Of a stretch of 17,968 bases of DNA, positions 15,134 through 17,968 are shown one piece after another. Positions within the stretch are counted from its first letter, which is position 1. Each line of letters opens with the position of its first letter. Source of the stretch: Lachnospiraceae bacterium UBA5899 (lineage in GTDB: Bacteria; Bacillota; Clostridia; Lachnospirales; Lachnospiraceae); the NCBI GenBank assembly GCA_002432425.1, contig DJEL01000006.1, positions 1 to 17,968 of the forward strand. The letters are read 5' to 3'. The notes under the pieces were generated by a model. The model saw nothing but the letters and a program-made list of their open reading frames with translations. It searched no databases and had not been told where the DNA came from. A program made the translations under genes and the position numbers.

Positions 15134-16474
15134 ATGAAAGACCTGACAACAGGTAAGCCCATTAAAATCATTTTGTTATTTGCCATTCCACTTTTTATCG
15201 GACAATTATTCCAACTGTTTTACAGTCTGGCTGATACCCGTATTGTCGGCGCCATTCTGGGGGAAACCTCACTGGCTGCCGTCGGCACCACCACTACGTT
15301 AAGCGACTTCCTGATTGGTCTGCTGAATGGCTTTACCAACGGCTGCGCCATCATCATTGCCACCTACTTCGGCTCCGGCGACAGAGCCAACATGAAAAAA
15401 GCCATCGGCGGAACCATTCTGTCCGGCGTGGTGCTCTCCATACTCATCAGCGCCGGCTGCCTGCTTTTCCTGCCCCGGATTTTAGGCGCCTTAAACGTAG
15501 CCGATTTTCTCATGGCAGAGTCCAAAGCTTACATCGGCATCGTGCTGGCAGGTTTGCTGGCCGCTACCCTCTACAATGTATGCGCCGCTATCCTTCGTGC
15601 TCTCGGCGATACCTTTACCCCTCTTCTGTTCTTAATTCTGGCGGCTGTGCTGAATGTAGTGCTGGATTATACCTTAATTAAATACGGAAATATGGGTGTG
15701 GCAGGCGCCGCCCTGGCAACCGTCATTGCCCAGGCTGTTTCCGCCGTACTCTGTTTCTTCTATATGAAAGTCCGTTACCCGGAGCTTTCCTTAAGCCGCG
15801 AAGATTTCCGCTTTGACAAAATCATTTACAAAAAGCTGATTGCCACCGGTTCTTCCATGGGCTTCATGGTTGCCTTCGTAAACTTAGGCACCCTTGCCCT
15901 GCAGATAACCATCAATACCTTCAATCAGGATATCATTGTGGCACACACCGCCGCCCGTAAGGCTACCAACATTTTCATGCTGCCCTTCTCCGTACTGGGC
16001 ACTACGCTGGCAACCTTCTGCGGTCAGAATTTAGGCGCCGGCAAATACAGCCGTATCAAGACCGGACTGCGCGACACCCTGCTTCTGACTTTTATCTGGT
16101 GCGCCGGTGTGGCTCTGGTCGCTTACACACTTTCCAGGCCCCTTATCCATATGATAACGGCTTCCGACAACGAGGTCGTCCTTTCCACGGCATCCCTCTA
16201 TCTGAAGGTAAACACTTCCTTCTATTTTGTCACCGCCATTATCTGTCTGTTCCGTAACAGCATGCAGGGCTTCGGTGACAATAAAACGCCCGTTTTCTCC
16301 AGCTCCTTAGAGTTAATCGGCAAGGTTGCCATTTCCTTCCTGCTTGCCCCCGCCATCGGCTACATGGGCATTATCGTGGCAGAACCCATTGTCTGGTTCA
16401 TCATGGTAATCCCCTTAATTGTAAACATGGTACGCAATCCTATCCTGAAACAGCAGGATAAGGAAACCGCTTAA
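15134..16474 (+). CDS. MATE family multidrug/cation efflux transporter
   Basis: 446 aa, the normal length for the family, with about 12 hydrophobic helices in two similar halves. The first helix region carries PLFIGQLFQLFYSLADTRIV, the typical MATE helix-1 pattern. RALGDTFTPLLFLILAAVLN and LDYTLI in the first half and MQGFGDNKTPVFSSSLELIG in the second half are the paired conserved segments. MATE proteins export drugs and other compounds using Na+ or H+ gradients; ion and substrate are not readable here. The ATG at 15134 follows an AGGCAGGA ribosome site. It is a single-gene unit with its own promoter and terminator, next to the prophage attachment end. Confidence 0.94.
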   Translation: MKDLTTGKPIKIILLFAIPLFIGQLFQLFYSLADTRIVGAILGETSLAAVGTTTTLSDFLIGLLNGFTNGCAIIIATYFGSGDRANMKKAIGGTILSGVVLSILISAGCLLFLPRILGALNVADFLMAESKAYIGIVLAGLLAATLYNVCAAILRALGDTFTPLLFLILAAVLNVVLDYTLIKYGNMGVAGAALATVIAQAVSAVLCFFYMKVRYPELSLSREDFRFDKIIYKKLIATGSSMGFMVAFVNLGTLALQITINTFNQDIIVAHTAARKATNIFMLPFSVLGTTLATFCGQNLGAGKYSRIKTGLRDTLLLTFIWCAGVALVAYTLSRPLIHMITASDNEVVLSTASLYLKVNTSFYFVTAIICLFRNSMQGFGDNKTPVFSSSLELIGKVAISFLLAPAIGYMGIIVAEPIVWFIMVIPLIVNMVRNPILKQQDKETA

Positions 16475-16488
16475 AGAAAAGCAATAAA

Positions 16489-16517
16489 AAAGAGACCCTT
16501 CAAAGGTCTCTTTTTTT
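16489..16517 (+). terminator. Rho-independent terminator of the MATE gene
   Basis: AGAGACC (16491-16497) pairs with GGTCTCT (16505-16511) around a 7-nt loop. Flanking A and T runs extend the stem, and TTTTTT follows. It lies 16 bp after the stop codon. Confidence 0.9.
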
Positions 16518-16519
16518 CA

Positions 16520-16565
16520 TGAAGCACGGGGGATTCGAACCCCCGACAACTTGATTAAAAGTCAA
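16520..16565 (-). other. tRNA-Lys(UUU) 3' half: probable prophage attachment site
   Basis: Minus strand TTGACTTTTAATCAAG matches the anticodon arm of tRNA-Lys with anticodon UUU. It is followed by a perfect T arm (CGGGGG-TTCGAAT-CCCCCG region) and the acceptor 3' strand GTGCTTC plus A. The matching 5' strand GAAGCAC and a normal D arm are missing; upstream bases only loosely resemble a tRNA. A 3' tRNA half starting at the anticodon arm next to phage genes is the usual att core of a tyrosine-integrase element. The MATE gene side would be host and the right side the element. Confidence 0.7.
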
Positions 16566-16613
16566 TTTGCCACTTTCGGCCAGCCCAGTGTCTATCAACA
16601 TTCCTATTTTTTC

Positions 16614-16633
16614 TGACTACATTTTGACTACAT
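16614..16633. repeat. 9-bp direct repeats inside the element end
   Basis: TGACTACAT occurs at 16614-16622 and 16625-16633, an 11-bp period close to one helical turn, about 50 bp from the att core. The spacing and position fit integrase arm-type binding sites (inference). Confidence 0.55.
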
Positions 16634-16647
16634 AAACATTTTTTTAT

Positions 16648-16663
16648 TTTTGTTGAAACAAAA
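16648..16663. repeat. Short AT-rich palindrome in the element end
   Basis: TTTTGTT and AACAAAA are complementary around GA, in the AT-rich 16567-16744 stretch, which otherwise shows no coding signal. A protein-binding site is possible but not supported by more than symmetry. Confidence 0.3.
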
Positions 16664-16744
16664 TGGCTTTCTGAACACATATATATAGTAGAGGGGAAAT
16701 ATCATATTCTTTTTTCATTCATTATCTCCTGTATATGTGTAAAC

Positions 16745-16784
16745 GGAAAAAATCCGGCAGATGCCTGTCACATCTGCCGGATTT
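16745..16784 (-). terminator. Terminator of the endolysin gene
   Basis: AAATCCGGCAGATG and CATCTGCCGGATTT form a perfect 14-bp stem with a 7-nt loop. On the minus strand the stem is followed by TTTCCGTTT, extending the T run. It begins 5 bp after the endolysin stop codon. Confidence 0.92.
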
Positions 16785-16789
16785 CTCCG

Positions 16790-17968
16790 TTATGCCCGTT
16801 CTGTGTACTTCAATGAAATCCAGCCTGCGCCGGATTTTAATTTTCCCCAGCCATTTTGTTCTGCCGTGATGGTATAAATGCCACCCTTCTTAACTGTGGT
16901 GGTGACCTTGTAGGATGTACCAGCTCCGGCACGTACATTTAATGTGCTTGCGGTAATGCGAACCTTGTAGTTGCTGCTGGATGCCGGCTGCTCTGCGGGC
17001 TTTGACGGTGTCACCGTAGGCTGTGCTTCCGTCACGCCCAACCTCTTATTGACCTCGGCAGCAATGTAGGCATGTTTGCCGTACAGATAATCTCCGGGAC
17101 ATGCCTTGTTTTTGAAATCCCTGTGGACTGTCATGTTGCATCCGTTCCGATGATTAACTCTGTCGTTTTTGTTCGTGCTCCATACCAGTTTGCTTATACC
17201 GTTCCGTTTACAGATGTCTGCTACCAATGCAATCAGTGATGCCATAGCCGCATCCGATACGTGCCATCCGGTTGCAGCTCCGCCGTCATTGGCTACCTCA
17301 ATGGTTACGGCTCTCATATCATTTGCCTTGTTACTGCTGCACCAGCTACGGTCCTTTTCTTCCACGTACAGCCCAATCCTTCCATCACTGCCAATGCCGT
17401 AATTGGATGATGCCATACGTGTTCTCTTGGCAAACAACTCTCCGCATCTCTCCACTATCAGATTGCCCGCCATGCAATGGATGGTAATGGTATCAATCTT
17501 GTGGTTTCTATGACTTGTTTTATTGGGGCTTATTCTGGTATAAGTTGCCAGTGTACTGTTACTCATGCTTTCTACCTTCTTTTCGTCAAATCGTGTTAAA
17601 TTGTAATTCTGGATAACTGCCATCAGGTTGTCCACATATCTCAGCGATGTGGCATAGCCGTCAGCCTTGATGTTTTTCAGATAAGTTTCAGGATCCGTGA
17701 CACCCTTCAGGTTTGCATATCTGGATATATTGATAAAATCAAAATATCCGTGTACGCAGGCGTCCATGTTTGGGAATCTGCTCCACTGCATTGAGGCTGA
17801 TGTGTATGTTCCATCTGCCTTTTGTTCGCTGCCTACTTTGGTGTAACTGCCGGTTGCCGTGGGGCATCTGCCCGGCTTATACTTCAATCCAAAGTAATTG
17901 TTTGCCTTAACTGCCAGCTCCGATGTCCCTCTGGCAGATTCCAGCACCGCCTGCGCTATGATAGGGCT
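16790..17968 (-). CDS. Phage-type endolysin: glucosaminidase + amidase + SH3, N-terminus outside window
   Basis: The frame stays open to the right edge (SPIIAQAVLESARGTSELAV), so the start lies beyond position 17968 and the GTG at 17947 is not the true start. Region 1 is a GH73-like glucosaminidase: AQAVLESARG with the catalytic Glu, NNYFGLKYK, WSRFPN and YATSLRYVDNL. Region 2 (about 150-300 counted from 17947) is an N-acetylmuramoyl-L-alanine amidase of the zinc PGRP/amidase_2 type with ligands H157 in TIHCMA, and H275 and C283 in HRDFKNKACPGD. A Pro/Thr/Ser linker leads to a bacterial SH3 domain (about 327-382, STLNVRAGAGTSYKV) that binds cell wall. Two catalytic domains cut glycan and stem peptide. 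It is transcribed toward the att-like site, as expected for a lysis module at a prophage end. Confidence 0.9.
   Translation of the reverse strand, partial: SPIIAQAVLESARGTSELAVKANNYFGLKYKPGRCPTATGSYTKVGSEQKADGTYTSASMQWSRFPNMDACVHGYFDFINISRYANLKGVTDPETYLKNIKADGYATSLRYVDNLMAVIQNYNLTRFDEKKVESMSNSTLATYTRISPNKTSHRNHKIDTITIHCMAGNLIVERCGELFAKRTRMASSNYGIGSDGRIGLYVEEKDRSWCSSNKANDMRAVTIEVANDGGAATGWHVSDAAMASLIALVADICKRNGISKLVWSTNKNDRVNHRNGCNMTVHRDFKNKACPGDYLYGKHAYIAAEVNKRLGVTEAQPTVTPSKPAEQPASSSNYKVRITASTLNVRAGAGTSYKVTTTVKKGGIYTITAEQNGWGKLKSGAGWISLKYTERA

Noticed and set aside
16520..16594. A functional tRNA-Lys gene
   Set aside because: The acceptor 5' strand does not match GTGCTTC well and the D arm lacks the conserved GG; the sequence fits an attachment-site remnant better.

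Overview
The window looks like chromosome of a Clostridia member, most probably a Lachnospiraceae-type gut anaerobe. This is inferred from the gene content (a pyrophosphate-type phosphofructokinase, a YfhO-like membrane protein, an XRE-like regulator paired with an LRR-bearing Ser/Thr kinase, tRNA genes without an encoded CCA), strong AGGAGG-like ribosome sites and TTGACA/TATAAT promoters. I could not run a search, so the taxon is inference.

Layout. (1) 1-58: 5' part of a tRNA-Gly(GCC) on the minus strand, with its promoter and a leader inverted repeat. (2) 187-5263, minus strand: a tight four-gene unit read from right to left. It encodes a membrane-anchored, catalytically degenerate GH3/NagZ-like protein, an EF-Tu-domain-II/SseB-like protein, a small XRE-like regulator, and a transmembrane Ser/Thr kinase with an extracellular leucine-rich-repeat region. 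The regulator and the kinase each carry one apparent single-base frameshift, both at homopolymers. (3) 5264-5785: a gene-free, A-rich (minus strand) stretch with a consensus promoter and a 17-bp hairpin whose non-Watson-Crick pairs all work only in minus-strand RNA. This is a candidate structured ncRNA or a long operon leader. (4) 5786-6974: divergent DJ-1/PfpI and CYTH genes with a palindrome between their promoters.

(5) 7024-14722, minus strand: yfhO-like, PPi-dependent phosphofructokinase (4-nt overlap), glycogen phosphorylase and 4-alpha-glucanotransferase. The last three link glycogen/maltodextrin breakdown to glycolysis: phosphorylase releases glucose-1-P, the glucanotransferase recycles short glucans, and the PPi-PFK phosphorylates fructose-6-P. 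(6) 14831-15018: tRNA-Leu(UAG) with promoter and a strong hairpin terminator. (7) 15134-16474, plus strand: a MATE-family exporter with its own promoter and terminator.

(8) 16520 to the right edge: the 3' half of a tRNA-Lys(UUU) without a proper 5' half, followed by 9-bp direct repeats and then a phage-type endolysin (glucosaminidase + amidase + SH3) transcribed toward the tRNA fragment. This is the expected picture of one end of a prophage integrated into a tRNA-Lys gene; the rest lies outside the window.

The most unusual parts are the four-gene kinase module with its two frameshifts, the ncRNA/leader upstream of it, and the prophage attachment end.
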